Assembly: GCA_021209875.1 (NCBI GenBank)
Contig: JAGYVD010000005.1
Coordinates: 2,046,001 to 2,110,000, forward strand
Source of the DNA: Rosellinia necatrix
Lineage: Eukaryota; Ascomycota; Sordariomycetes; Xylariales; Xylariaceae
Direction of reading: 5' to 3'
DNA: 64,000 bases
Shown here: positions 33,504 through 45,861 of the stretch, piece by piece
Layout: each line of letters begins with the position of its first letter
How positions within the stretch are numbered: position 1 is the stretch's first letter
Position numbers and translations under genes: made by a program
Notes under the pieces: model-generated
What the model was told of the DNA's origin: nothing
What the model saw: only the letters and a program-made list of their open reading frames with translations
Database searches by the model: none

Positions 33504-35979
33504 CTCTTCGTTAGCTCAACGACAAGTTCTACATTGTGTATCTACTACGTATAACTAACACTCCGGCGGGGAATTCTATGAGAACTTTATAAACAAACTA
33601 AACACCAAACACCATTCTCGGAGCCGAACATCCTCACAGGGGTTTCTCGAAATGTCAAATACCAATCAAGGTACCGCCCGCCGTACCAGGTTCGGCGCAT
33701 AACCATACCAATTAAGTGCTTTACAGCACTGTATCGTACTGTAGAGCACTGCATGTAATCTCATTGTGCGATCGGCGGAAACTAGCGTTAGCACCTTCGA
33801 ATCTCGACCGGGCGGCAACCGAAACCCCCCTGTGGCTCGCGGCCAAGCACCCTTATTAAGGGACGACATTAGTTGCTCCATAACAAATAAGACTGCCTTC
33901 CTTCGTGCATTTTGGATTGCCTGAATCGGTCTGCTAGGCGTCTAAGGTCTGCCAGATTGGCGTAAGGCTGCCTAGGCTTTCCAGGTTCTCGGCATCCTCC
34001 GGACGAGTCGAGCACCAACAACTCCGAATCTCCAACTCTGGGGCGCAGAGATTAGGTCCGGTGGTTCGTCGAGATAGTATAGTATACTATGCTATTCATT
34101 ATGCCATGCTATGCTATGCATGCTACGTATGTTGACGGGCCTGGACAAGCCGACACTATTTGCTTGGTAGAGACATGAGCAGAGAAAGCAAAGGCCAACG
34201 CAATCAAACGGATTCAGCCCATGTAGTAAGTCAAGCTTTTGCTCATGGTCATCATGGTCATGGTCATTCAACATGACATATGCTCAAACCCGAAACTAAT
34301 ATATAATAGAGTATTAGCATGTTCGTTTTTTTTTTGTTCTTTTTTTTTCCCCCTTCACGCCAGGAAGACGACCCTATGCAAGTCAATTTCATGTTATTGA
34401 CGGCTTGTCGCATCCTGGATGGGCGTTTCTACGTGTGTGCTGTTCACAAGGTTTCTCCCACATTCCGGCTAGTCACAGCGGATCTACACTACAGAATGGA
34501 GAAGCCCTCACCAGGAGGGAGACCACTCACCGAGGGGGGAGAGAGGGAAATACATGGTCAGGGTTTTGGCCGCGGCCCCCGCTGCCCCCTTCCCAACAAC
34601 ACCGCACACATACATAGTAGTAATAAGTAACAACTAAACTCGCGACGGTCAACAAGGGGAGCTACTCATTTGCGAAACACCGAGGGCTCCCGTTTGTTGG
34701 AAAACGAGTGGTCAAGATGAACGCCACGATACGGCAACCCGCCGTTTCTTACCCTCCCGACACGTGCATGGCGAGTATGCTGGGGACCATGCTATCGAGA
34801 CCTGCTGCAATAGCAATAGTCTCTGTCGAACCCCTGAACGCCTAGCCAACCAACCCTTCAACCAACCCTCCGGCCTTGAGGGGGGCTTCCCTCGACCTGC
34901 AGGAGCCGGCATATCTCGTCCCTCCCCCTCTCGCCGAATCTGCGGAGCTGCCTGTGAAAGGAACTCCCGAAGGTCGCTCACTCGTCCCCCTCATTCGGCT
35001 GCCCTTGTCGCGCCCGACCGACCCTGGCGGATGCCGTTTACTCTCTCCTTGGTGCGCCGGCTCGCTCGCTGTGTTACGCCACGTTGCATGTGATGTTTGT
35101 AAGTTGCAGGGGCAGAACAATAACGCACACAAGAACAGAAGGAAAAAAAAAAAAAAAAGACAGAGAAAAAGAGGGAGGGGAGGCGCCGACGTCCCCGTCA
35201 CCTTGGTGCTCGTACGCCTCCGTCCCCTTCGACGACGCTGTGCCGGCCAATCAACCCGCCGGGCGCGCGTGGCGATACCTGTGACGAAAATAGACTGGGG
35301 ATAATGTGACATGAACAAACGAGCCACAGGGACTGTTTCAGATGCACTAGCCAGATTCCCCGACCACAGACAGACGGACGGATGGGGTGTCTGGGTGGCT
35401 GCCAGTCGGGTAGCCGCAGCGCCAGCCTACGCTTCGCATCTACCACTGCGATGTATGTATCCTCGAGCTGCAGGAGGCCACCCTGCCATCTTACAGTATA
35501 GTCCCATCAAGTGATATAAGGTTACATTGGCGCGATAGTCTATCTCGGGAACCATGAGCGTAGTAGAGTGTACGCGAGACTAGCCGCAAGGTGCGCCGCA
35601 AAGCGTAGCGCAAGCTGCACCGCAACGAGACAGGGAGACCCTGTGGCCCAGTAGCCCAGCTTGGCAAATCCCCCGAAGCCGATTGTCGAGAGGCACACAA
35701 CATCCGGGTTCCCATAAGTGACATGGAGGCGCTGCCGATGGCAACCATGTCTATAGCACACCGACACGCTGCCGGTACACACGGCACACACCGGACCAAC
35801 CGTACAACCGCACTACTATCTAGTCTGCACGATATGCTCTCGGTAGTGGTAAGATCCAAGTGACACGAGCATGGTTTATGGGAGCCGCGTACTCACGGGC
35901 GGATGGCGGATAAACGAATAGGCGAGCCATCCCGCCGTGGGTGCGTAGTGTAAGAACAAGAAAATCGGCGGCGGAAGAA

Positions 35980-36022
35980 CGCGACGACAGCGACGACGAC
36001 GACGATGACGACGATGACGACG
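35980..36022. repeat. GAC/GAT trinucleotide repeat
   Basis: A run of GACGAC/GATGAC units. The opposite strand reads as poly-Ser or poly-Arg; no gene is called. Confidence 0.8.
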
Positions 36023-36789
36023 GGTTCGATGACCCCATTGCGCCCCGGGTGGCTTATCATCTAATTTCATGCAAAACACAAAAAATAAGCAAAAATAAAA
36101 ATAAAAATAAATTCAAATAAAATAAATAAAACTGGAAATAATCAAAAAAGGAGGTAAGGATTTGTTGTGAACGCAGCAGGCTCTGTTCCATCTAGCCCTA
36201 TAGTATTGTTCTCGACCGTATGCGCGAGCATCTCAGCCGCTCCCCGCGCCCACGCAGCACAGTTCAGTCTATCCCGGGACCCTGGATAGGAGAGGGGAAG
36301 GGAGGAGAGGAGGGGAGGGCAAGGGAGTCGGGTAACGTCCGGCACACAACAGTTACGGACGGGCGACATTTCCCGCCGGCCACTTACACCACCTACCCAC
36401 GAGGTTCATCCACCCACCCTGGGCTGTCTGTCTTATTCCAGGTGTACTTACATAGGTAGTAGACAGGTACAGGGTTAACCTAAGCTTAGATAGTTATTAG
36501 TCTCACTAGTGACCTATGTAAGTCTCCCGTCGTCGCAGCGTGCCGTGACGTTCCCATAACGCAAACACCTGCCAATTGGTTCTGGACACAGCCGAGATAT
36601 CGTGTTTGCCGTGTGCATCCTGTATCGGCGTGGTGTATCGGCGTGGTACGTGGTACGTGTGCGCCGTTGCGGCCGTTCTGCCATGCGCCCAGGGGCGCGC
36701 AAGGACAAAGACGGGTTCCCATGTTTCCCAGAGGTAGTGCGACGAATGACGGTGTATGGCCCATCCCTACTCCCTAATATCACCCTCGC

Positions 36790-36863
36790 CGTCGACATCG
36801 ACGTCGACGTCGACGTCGGCATCAGTCCAACGACATGAACCCAACGACATGAACCCAACGACG
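36790..36863. repeat. GTCGAC hexamer and ATGAACCCAACGAC 14-mer repeats
   Basis: About four GTCGAC-type palindromic hexamers (36790-36818) are followed by between two and three copies of a 14-bp unit (36829-36863). Confidence 0.85.
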
Positions 36864-38517
36864 CTTCCTCCTCTTCCCTATACGGAGGAGACCATCCGAT
36901 TCGCAGCTTTAGAAGGACTTGCTGGCGGCTTGGAGCCGGCCTCTCTCCGGATTGCGCCATAGGGGTGCGTGGATCATGACCCGCCAGAAAGGGGGTTTTC
37001 TGACTGACTATAGTGACTAGTTATACTACACTCATCTGCGTATACGCACTTACTACTACATATGTACATAGTGTGCATGTGTGCATGCATGCATGCATAG
37101 TACGCACACACTTACACGCAACCGAGCGAGCCCTCTCGGTGCGATGGCAGAGAGAGCCGCAGATTCCAGCCAACTGTGACCTCCCTGCATGAATTGCAGC
37201 AGCAACAGGAGAGGAGCAGCAGCAATACACGGTACGCTACCAGCGCCGGCAGCACCAGCAGCACCAGCAGCCCTCTGATCCAGGATCCAGGAACTTTTCC
37301 CAAGCGGCCCTGCGGCGGCCAATGCGGCTAGGGTTGCGAACACCCAGGGGGGTCCCGACCGAATAGAGAATGCCGCGGCCTCGTAAGCCGTAACCCCAGA
37401 AATGCGAAACAGCCTATCCGGCCCTCGCGTAGATAGGCTTGCTCGCTAGCAGCGGCCGTGGCCACGGAGGGAAGGCAAAAGTAACCATACTGCACTACAC
37501 TACAGGCGGATGGTAAATGACGTGACGGCGAGGAAGAGGGAGGTCACTTCTATACTCTCACTCACTTACACTCACTTACACTCATCACCATCACCATTAC
37601 CACATCATCATGGTCATGGCCATGCTTTGTCTTGTCCCGGCTCTGTCTTGTCTTGTTTTGTCTTGTCCGTCGTCTCTAAAAGAGGACAATCCCGGCCGCA
37701 TGTCAAACTGAGGACGCTGCACCACCGGCTCTATTTTTGAACGAGCTAGGGCTGGCCCGGGGCTGTCCGGGGCTGGGCGCTCTCGTTCACCTTTCACTCA
37801 CTTCTCGCGTGGGTTTCTCCTACGCTTTGCGACGCTCTTTGCGAACTTGGCGCGCTTTCTCACTCACCTCCGCCCACGCTTGCGAGTGCAGGGTCCAGGT
37901 TGCAACTGTTGCAGTTGGGTTTTTCCGGCGAAGCATGCACGTCACAAAAAAAAAAAAAAAAACCCGCAAACTAGGTAAACAGCTCCGTTTTCTTTTTTGA
38001 ACTTACAGTAACTACTCCTACCTACTCCCTTCTTTAAACCCCTCCCCCCCCCCCTCCCCTCCTCCTCTAACCCCTACCCCTCCCCTCCGTGCAGCGCCGT
38101 CCCGTCAAATGGGCATGTTTCCTTTGCTCTCGTCAGCCGCCGCCGTCTGGGGCTCAAAATAGCAACGCAATCTTGCATCGCTTACTCCCGCCCGCCCCCC
38201 TGGTAGCGTCGCCTATGTAGTGTAGAAGCTTGTGTGAGCCTTCTTCACGACGTCCACGACAGGGCTACGAGACAACGCGGGGAGGGGAAAGGGGAGGGGA
38301 GGAGAGGTTTGCGACGGCATCGCCAGAGACCCAGAGACAGAGAGGAGGGGGCTGTCTTGTCAAAACAAATCCGACCGGAGAAGAACCGTCTCCAGTTCTG
38401 AACTCGCTCGGCCGTCCGTCCGTGACGCGCACATGTGTCCATACAAGACAGACGACCAGCGTGTACAGGGCAGGGCAGAGCAGGGCAGGCCTCGGGTGCC
38501 CCGTCTACCCGTCCCTC

Positions 38518-38568
38518 TTCTATCCATCCATCCATCCATCCACCCATCCATCCACCCATCCATCTATC
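38518..38568. repeat. CCAT tetranucleotide repeat
   Basis: About 11 units of CCAT/CCAC with few interruptions. Each frame gives a periodic Ser-Ile-His-Pro peptide. Confidence 0.9.
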
Positions 38569-38710
38569 CCCTCCCCTCCCCTTGCAGCCTGCCGATGCAT
38601 TGTTCCCCCATCTTCCCCAACACTTAAGACATGTAGACATGTGGACATACATGTAGACAGACAGGCGTTGGAGAGAGAGAAACGACCTCTGAGCCGAGCC
38701 TAAGCCCGGC

Positions 38711-38760
38711 CCCCAAAGCCCAAAGCCCAAAGCCCAAAGCCCAGAGCCCGAAGCCCGAAG
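38711..38760. repeat. GCCCAAA heptamer tandem repeat
   Basis: About seven copies of GCCCAAA/GCCCGAA. It resembles no known telomere repeat of these fungi (TTAGGG) on either strand. Confidence 0.85.
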
Positions 38761-39508
38761 GCCCAAGCCTAACTAAGCCCAGGCATCAGGGGAAAATGCT
38801 ACCTGGGCGCGCAAATCTCCGGCTCTTTTGTTTAGCGAAACGATTTGCCCTGCTGTGTCACTGAACGGCTGCACGACGGCGATGAGTCGCTACAGCAATC
38901 CTGGCGATCGCAGCCCTTTTTGCCCAGCCGGCGGGTATGTGTGTGTGTATGTGTGTGTGTGTGTGTGTTTGCTGCACAGGACGCTATGTAAATTCAGTAG
39001 CTAACCATGAGCCCTGTTTCGTGTCGTCCTGAAACAGCACATCATGTTATTTTTATCTCGCCTCTCCTACATTACCTGGTAGCATGTGCTATCCCCCCTA
39101 CCCCCCTCCTCCCTCCCCCCCCTCCCTCTCCCCATTCCCGTCGGAACGGAGCCGAATGAATTATAGCCTTAGCTCCCTTTCTGGAGAGTTATCCGATTCG
39201 TTGTTGAGCTATCTTACCTCTTTTTTTCCGTCTGGGCGTTTTTTTTTTTTTTCTCCTCCTCCCTTTGGCTTACTTACCCTCCTCAGTTTCTTTTTTTTGG
39301 TACGTTCCTTTCCGTGATCGACGTTTCTTCATCCTTCTCTCCGCCACGAACGTGTTCAATGCAAACCGTTCGACGGCTCGCGAGATGGGCCGATGCAAGT
39401 CCGAATCTAGACTACCTCCCAACATCGCCATCAGACGCAGTGCGGACTCCGTGTCAATGCGAACTCTGGTCGGGCCGTGTGCCGTGAAAGCGAGCGCAGG
39501 CCGTCGCC

Positions 39509-39545
39509 AGTCAGTCCAGTCCAGTCCAGTCAGTCAAGTCCAGTC
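39509..39545. repeat. GTCCA pentamer tandem repeat, second copy
   Basis: Several GTCCA units mixed with GTCA, in the same form as the array at 23716-23738. Confidence 0.85.
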
Positions 39546-39733
39546 GGGTAGTCCGTCAGTCCGCTGGGGATGGCCGTGAGGGCCAAACGTGAAGCATCTG
39601 AGGGGCAAACCTTGCAGCAAGAGTGCCCAAACGGCAAGACCGCCGCGGCGCACCAGGGGAGTCCCGACGATCGTCGGTCTCCGCTTCGTTTCCGACCGGT
39701 ATAAGCGGACGGACGGTTTGGAAGACAGGACGA

Positions 39734-39766
39734 GAACGAGAGCGAGAGCGAGAGAGAGAGAGAGAG
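39734..39766. repeat. GA/GC-GA microsatellite
   Basis: GAGAGC units pass into a (GA)n run. Open frames across it encode Arg/Glu repeats and are not genes. Confidence 0.85.
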
Positions 39767-41619
39767 AAGAAGAAGGGGGGAAAAAACCCCCCAGAAAAAG
39801 ATCACGTCGTCCATGCCTGTGACCCGCGTCTACCGTGAGAAAACAATGTGCCGCGACAACAGAACCATCGCCCCATCCTCTCGTGGCGCTGCCATTTATG
39901 CGAACGTTGATATGCATCTAAAATGAAATGTGCTGTTAGTCCCGGATGGACGTCCTACGTAACTGCCCTTCTCTTTCTCTCTCTCTCACACACTCCCACT
40001 CCCACTCCCCCCCTCCCCGAATCCCTCCCCATCACCCTCGCCGCTAAGCAGGCTCGGGATCTCGGCCTCGCCTGATTACGACCCCTATCCCAGTGCGACG
40101 CTACTGCACAAGGCGTGCGCGCGCGCGCGCCGCATACGCGAGCTGCTGCGAGCACCTTGCTTTGCCTACGTACCCAGACCCAGACGATTGCCTCTCGCGT
40201 AGCTGCGTCGCATAGCACTAAGGGGACGACTACAGGCTTTCGCGTGGCTTTCTCCTGGGAGAGGGCACAGATAGAGAGGCGCTACGGGCGTAGGATCCGA
40301 AGCCGCGCAAGCGAAAAAGCCAGGGGGGGGGGGAGGTGCGGGCGGGCGGGGGGAGTGATGGGAAAGGGGACCGGACTTTTTTTTTTTTTAAGCGGACGGT
40401 TTAGATTACAATCGTCCGTCCGTCTTTCGCTTTGCCGCGGCACGCGCCCGCTTGGCTGGCGCCAGCGCGAGCACGACGCACAAACGCGGCGTATCTATTC
40501 TATCATAGCTCATTAGTAGAAGTCGACATAAGATTCTTCAAGCATCAATTTTTATTTTATTTTTTTTATCTTATCTTTTTGGCCCTTGGTGAAATGTCTT
40601 CTCCGGCACTGTGGAGGTACACCTCGCATTGTTGAGAGGACGGATCATGCTGATGAGGGAGTGATCGTCATCAGTCATCACTCAGGCGATGGGCCACGCC
40701 GGGTGCGTAGCGCATTGGCCATAGCTTTTTACGCTGGCATAGAAGGATAGGTGGGAGTGATATCTCCGGACTTTATCTGATACCATCATCAGAGAGGGCA
40801 AGGAGGCATTGCGAAAGGAGATGCGGAGGAAGATCGAGGGCAGATCGAAGGCAACAAATACAAATCATGAAGAAATATTCTCAGTGTAACTACACTAAAT
40901 GATATGATATACCTATCCTTGGTCTTATAAATATTGCCAAACCGCTGCGTCAAGAACCCTCATATGGCTTCCAATGATGTCGAACGTACGACTCATCGTT
41001 CGTTATCCATTTCCCCCTCCAGTCTAGTTAATGCGAGGCATTGGCTTCAAATAGTGTCACATCCCAGAGAAGACTGCAGCATACCTGAGGCCGAGTATAT
41101 TGTGTCCTCTTCATCTACCATCATTCTTACCATTACTTTACTACATGTCAACCTAGAATAAACGATAACCCCTCAACCCCTTAGTCGAAGGTCATATAGA
41201 GAGTATGTGACTAGTCCTCCTCACTCTCAGCGCCGTTATCCCTCAATGAGGCCAAATATATATACCGTTTGAACCCCGAGCTACGCCCGGCCTCACGCAA
41301 TGAGCTGCGAAGCTCCCAGGCGGCCACGTCAATGGGGGCAACGCAGTGGCCCCCACGGAGACGCACGTATCATGGAGGCGAGAACATATATATCAAAAGC
41401 ATAAAAGGTATCGAGTCTAAATTTTCCTCGTGAACAATGATCTAATAACTGATAACACACAAGAGCTGCCAACTCCCCCCCCAAGATCTAGGGAAAGCAG
41501 CCAAAAAACCAACCGATACGTCTATATACCCGATCTCTCGCACAAGCAACTCAGAAGCCCGGCCAGACAGACAGACAATACTAAAATACATACACTATTA
41601 CTCCGCGGAATCCATTAGG

Positions 41620-43953
41620 TTAACAAATAGCATGCGTCTTGCCATGTATTCCCTGGATCGAGTGCTTTTCCTTCTACAACCGCAACGGCAGTTAGCGCCT
41701 ATCCAAAGCGACTTGTGTGATATACTAAAGAGGGGGGTAGATTTGGTGAAGAGAAAGCAGAAAGGGGGGAGGGAGGGCTAGTGACTTACCCTGAACCTAG
41801 GATGATTATGTTTCGTATCGGCACTATTTAGGGTGCGTCTAAAGAAGTATTCCTCTTGCGCCTTAATCGTGTCGCTGTCCATCTTCTCTAACATGGCTTG
41901 GCAGAGCCTGATGTCGCAGATAAGCGCATCACAGCGGTTCTTGGTGAAGTCTTCGCGTACAACGACGCGCAACATCTTGAGGTTTTCCGTGTGCGGCGCC
42001 ATGGTATACGCGGGCACGACCCATCCACGGGCGCGCTATAATGTCGCCAAGTCAGCGAATCCGAATTGGTTCCTCGGTGAAATCTGCAGAGTGCGGATGT
42101 ACTTACAAGCCTATGCGCGAGGGCAAATTCATCAAAGTGCCGTTCACCTTTATCTGGGAGTCGGAAGGCAACGAGCGGAAGACCCTCGCCAGACATTTTA
42201 CTCATGACTATGATGTCCGATGTTAGCGTTTTAAATACGGAAAGATATTATGGGTATCCAAAGAGTACGGGATATGCTGATACATGATCCAAGCTTTGAA
42301 AGGAGGCCGATTCACTCTTGACAAACGACCGAGGACAAACGACGATTGAGTGGTAAAAGAGGGGGTGAGTGGGAAGACTACGTACTGACGAAGCCCATCT
42401 CCTCGAGAGATCGAGACAAATAATCGGCCGTACGTGTCAGGTTGGACATAATGGCACGGTAACCCTTCTTACCCAGCCGAATCAACTGGTAGTACTGTCC
42501 GATGACTTGGCTAGCGCCTTTCGAGAAGTTCAGCCTATATGATTGAAAATTAGTCCTTGTTAATGTCGAATGGCTTTGAAATAGTCGACGCTTGTGAAAA
42601 GGTAGCGAATGAAGTACTCACGTGAAAGACGATTGGTCAGCGCCGAGGTAGTTGATATTGAAGACAAGTTCCTGAGGTAAGTATTCGGCACCTATTTTTT
42701 TTTTTTCTGAGTCAGCAACTAAAGTGAGCCCGTGAAGGATGCCTAGGGCCATGAAAGGAATATAAGGAGAGGGGTGGTGAAAGCGCGATGAAGTATGTCT
42801 CGTTCCTACGACATGTTGAAAAGATGAGAGACTTCAGTATACTAACCTCTCCAGACGACCCAGCCAATACCAGGATATACAAGGCCGTACTATAAGTGGT
42901 TAGCTTCAGCCGCTCTGGCAGTGTTGGACTATGATGTTTTACCTTGTGGCCGGACACATTAATAGAAACCACCTTCTCGCACCGAAAGTCCCACTCAAGA
43001 TCGGGAACAACGAAAGGCGCGACGAACCCGCCCGAAGCGGCGTCGACGTGGATAGGACAGTCTATATTCCTCTCTACCAAGAGATCATTGACGGCTTTGA
43101 CGTCTTCGTACTCGCCGGTATATGTGGTGCCCAGGATGACGCAGATGCCGATGGTGTTTTCGTCGACGAGGTTCACCGTCTCTACGGGGTCGATGACATA
43201 CCGGTCAGGCGTGCAGTACACGAGCTTTTCCTCGACCTCGAAGTATCTTGTGGCCTTTTCCCAGCATACCTGCACGGCGGATGACATGACGAGGTTGGGA
43301 CGGTCGGCGGGCTTACCAGCAGCCAACCGCTTGTTCTTCCAGCGCTTCTTCATGGCCAGCACACCGAGCATGATGGCCTCGGAGGAGCCAACACACGACG
43401 TGCCCACCGCAGCGGTGTTCTCGCCATCTGGCTCGGGCGCATTGAAGAGGCGCCCGATCATGTTTACGCAGCGGTTCTGGATATCCGCCGATTGGGGATA
43501 CTCCTCATAGTCGATGAAGTTTTTCGAGAAGGCCTCCGTCATCAGCTTCTCTGCCTCTTCTTCCTAACGGCAACAGTTAATCGCGAGGCTGCTACGCCGG
43601 ATAGATAGATAGGGTAGCCTTACCATGTAGGTCGTGACAAACGAGGCCAAGCTGTTATCATACTATCAGATCATCCACATTCCCCTTGCCTACAACGGCT
43701 TCCATGGTACGTACTTCAGCATCGGGTTCCCGTCCAGACTCAGCTCGTCCTTGATCATTCGATAGGCTACCTCCCTGGGCATCTCGCCCTCGGGCATCTC
43801 ATGCCTCGGGAGTTCTTCGGAAGCGAACCTCGAGCCATAAACGCTCGTTGTGAATGTATCGTCGTAGTTACTGAGCTGTAACCGGATTTTCTTTACGTTT
43901 TCCGGGGGGGCGGGCAGGTCCGTTTCTTGCGGGATTTGTGATAGGTGGACCAT
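41620..43953 (-). CDS. gad1: glutamate decarboxylase
   Basis: A PLP-dependent group II decarboxylase that converts L-glutamate to GABA and CO2, feeding the GABA shunt. Nine exons join in phase: 43715-43953, 43624-43651, 42943-43563, 42847-42889, 42622-42691, 42386-42534, 42107-42207, 41790-42035 and 41620-41673, giving 516 residues. The order of motifs is typical: [53 protein letters not shown], and the PLP lysine Lys296 in [39 protein letters not shown] and [20 protein letters not shown] follow. The last exon of 17 residues ends KTHAIC, as in fungal GADs. Without the final intron, exon 8 would end two codons on at a TAG (41778). The tiny exons (28 and 43 bp) are unusual but well supported by sequence continuity. 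Confidence 0.95.
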
Positions 43954-45861
43954 TATCGCGGATTTAAAACGGTACTGTGGAGGGGAAGAGAGAGAGAAAA
44001 AAAAAGGGGAAAAGAAAAGCCAAATCAGAGTGCGTAGGAGAGGATATAGAGGTAGATCTGGGGGAACAAAAAAAAAAGGTGTAACGCAAAGTCTAGAAAT
44101 CGACAGGTTAAATAAGTAAATAGCAGTCTACAGATATGAAGACAGACTGTCGTGGACACCGGGAATTGAACCGTAATTGTGGAATGTCATTGGAGAAACG
44201 TGGTGACTGTGCTTGAAGGAGCTTATGGTGAAATGAGAATAGACTGTAAGGACTACAACCCAGTACGGTCCCTACCCGATGCACAGGTGTGGGGTGTTCT
44301 GGTTTGAATTGGGCAGTGTATATCATGATGCCATAAATCAAGGGACATATTATGCTAACGGCAAGGTCTCTCCGTCGCACCTAGTATCAGGTTGCCGACG
44401 ATGGACAAAGACCCGGACGGGTGGTGGGATGGGTTTAGATTACCATCGTTCGATGTCGCTCGTCAGTTTTCTTCGGGGAGTAACGGGATCATCATCTGAT
44501 GTTAGTCATCTCATTCATAAGAGCAGTCAAGGCCGCCACGCTACCCGGCGAGCGCGGCTCAACACGAAAAGTGCTCGGTCGGGGCTCGTTCGTATGCACA
44601 CCAACGAGCGTAAAATATGACAGAAAGCTTATATGCGTTTTATAGACATGTTTAGGAAGGGCCTTCGACAGCGCTGACTCGGCATCCCTGTAGCGAGCCA
44701 TGCGCGCCTGGGATTGACCCGAGAATAAAACTGGAAGATGGCCGGTCGCGAGATTGGAATCGCGCTACCAGGTGGCATGGCATGTGGTCTCCTCGGCGAT
44801 AAGCAAGCATCCCCTACTTGGTTTCCCAGTCCGGATGGAAAGATGGCAGGGTGTAACACCCACGGACCGGCCCATCCGTCGCAACACTGCTCACGGTGGC
44901 TTGTTGGATCGCTAGGTAGGGGTGAGCTCGCCCGGTATTCTGACGGGAGAGGCGCCCACGGCGGCCCGACCGGGCCATAATGAGGCGCAGGGCCAAGCAT
45001 TTTCAGCAAGTGCCTCTTGACATGTAGCGCTGTTAGCTGACTCTTCTCCCACGACCCTTGTCTCCGCATTGATTTGCGTCATCCCCTACGCTACTTCACG
45101 GGCCCCGTCGAAGCTGAAGCTTCAGCGTGCCAACAATAGGATCGCATCTGATCTCGTCGTTGTCGCTTGGGCCGTCAACTGTAGTGCTGCCGTGCATCAT
45201 TGCTACTTCACGCCGTATAACGCGAGGACAAGCTAGGCTTTTAACCAGAAGTTGTGCGAATTGTCTTTCTTGGTAGGTCGCTGGTCTCTCAAGGCGGTAC
45301 GCGCCGTAGGCCGTCGAGAGTCGAGAGAGGACGTGCCCAATAGCTGGCTTCCCGGCCGATACCACTGGGGGATTTTCGTTGTACATCGGGCGTCTCATCA
45401 CCAATCGGACCATCTCATAAACTAATCACGGTAGCCCATTTAGCTTTGCGTACGGATAGCCTAGTGAAACGAAGTGCACCGTTATATAACTTTCGCGTAG
45501 TCATATAACGAACGTGTCGAGCGAGTCCGAGCACCATGACGCCAGCTTCGGCGTTGGCTATCCTCGCAAGAAACAGACCGATCCAGGATGCATCTATCCG
45601 TAACACAACGAGCCTACCAAGATTTATTATTGTCTTTCCTTTTTTTTTTTTTTTTTTTCTTTTCTTTATGTTTAACCCAACTTAAGAATCCAAAAGTCTG
45701 ATAGCGACTGAATACGCCTAGCAACAATTAGGATTCGATCTATGAGGATTTAGCATTGATAGACGTGCCGACACGATATAGCTAGCAGAGCGTAACACCA
45801 TCTACCGATTAGTCCTATCGTCTAGCTGTTCATACGTGCTTGATGGCAACTTCCTATATAT
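43954..45861. other. intergenic between GAD and ARG8, nothing recognised
   Basis: About 1.9 kb between two minus-strand genes. It should contain the GAD promoter (A/G-rich runs at 43980-44080) and the ARG8 3' region (T-run at 45638-45660). A 146-codon minus-strand frame (44629-45069) has Pro-rich, low-complexity composition and no motif; I do not call it. Confidence 0.5.

Larger units (their letters stand above)
31201..35300. other. gene-poor region, middle part: nothing recognised
   Basis: No coding family was recognised. The stretch has an AT dinucleotide repeat (31208-31282), C-run plus CG-repeat (33478-33503), pyrimidine-rich stretches, and an A-run at 35142-35158. C/T-rich stretches of this kind are common in fungal promoters, but no gene was found beside them. 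Confidence 0.45.
35301..41619. other. gene-poor region, right part: nothing recognised
   Basis: This part has the highest density of simple repeats in the window and several long C/T-rich runs (38041-38090, 39085-39130, 39225-39300, 39990-40040). No frame shows conserved motifs, and the frames that are longest run through repeats. The last part is downstream of the glutamate decarboxylase gene and should contain its 3' untranslated region. Confidence 0.45.

Noticed and set aside
38711..38760. GCCCAAA array as an internal telomere relic
   Set aside because: The unit does not match TTAGGG on either strand and the copies are imperfect simple sequence.
40640..40690. C/D-box snoRNA-like sequence (CTGATGAG ... 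CAGTCATC)
   Set aside because: The boxes are not correctly ordered and no terminal stem could be paired; the short inverted words look like chance.
42931..43510. Plus-strand frames of 117 and 188 codons
   Set aside because: They are antisense to the large third exon of glutamate decarboxylase.
44140..44200. tRNA-like T-arm on the minus strand (GGTTCAATTCC)
   Set aside because: The flanking bases do not form the five-pair T stem, and no acceptor or anticodon stem pairs could be found.
44629..45069. 146-codon minus-strand frame between GAD and ARG8
   Set aside because: It has Pro-rich composition, no conserved block, no supporting splice or promoter signal, and competing frames on the other strand.
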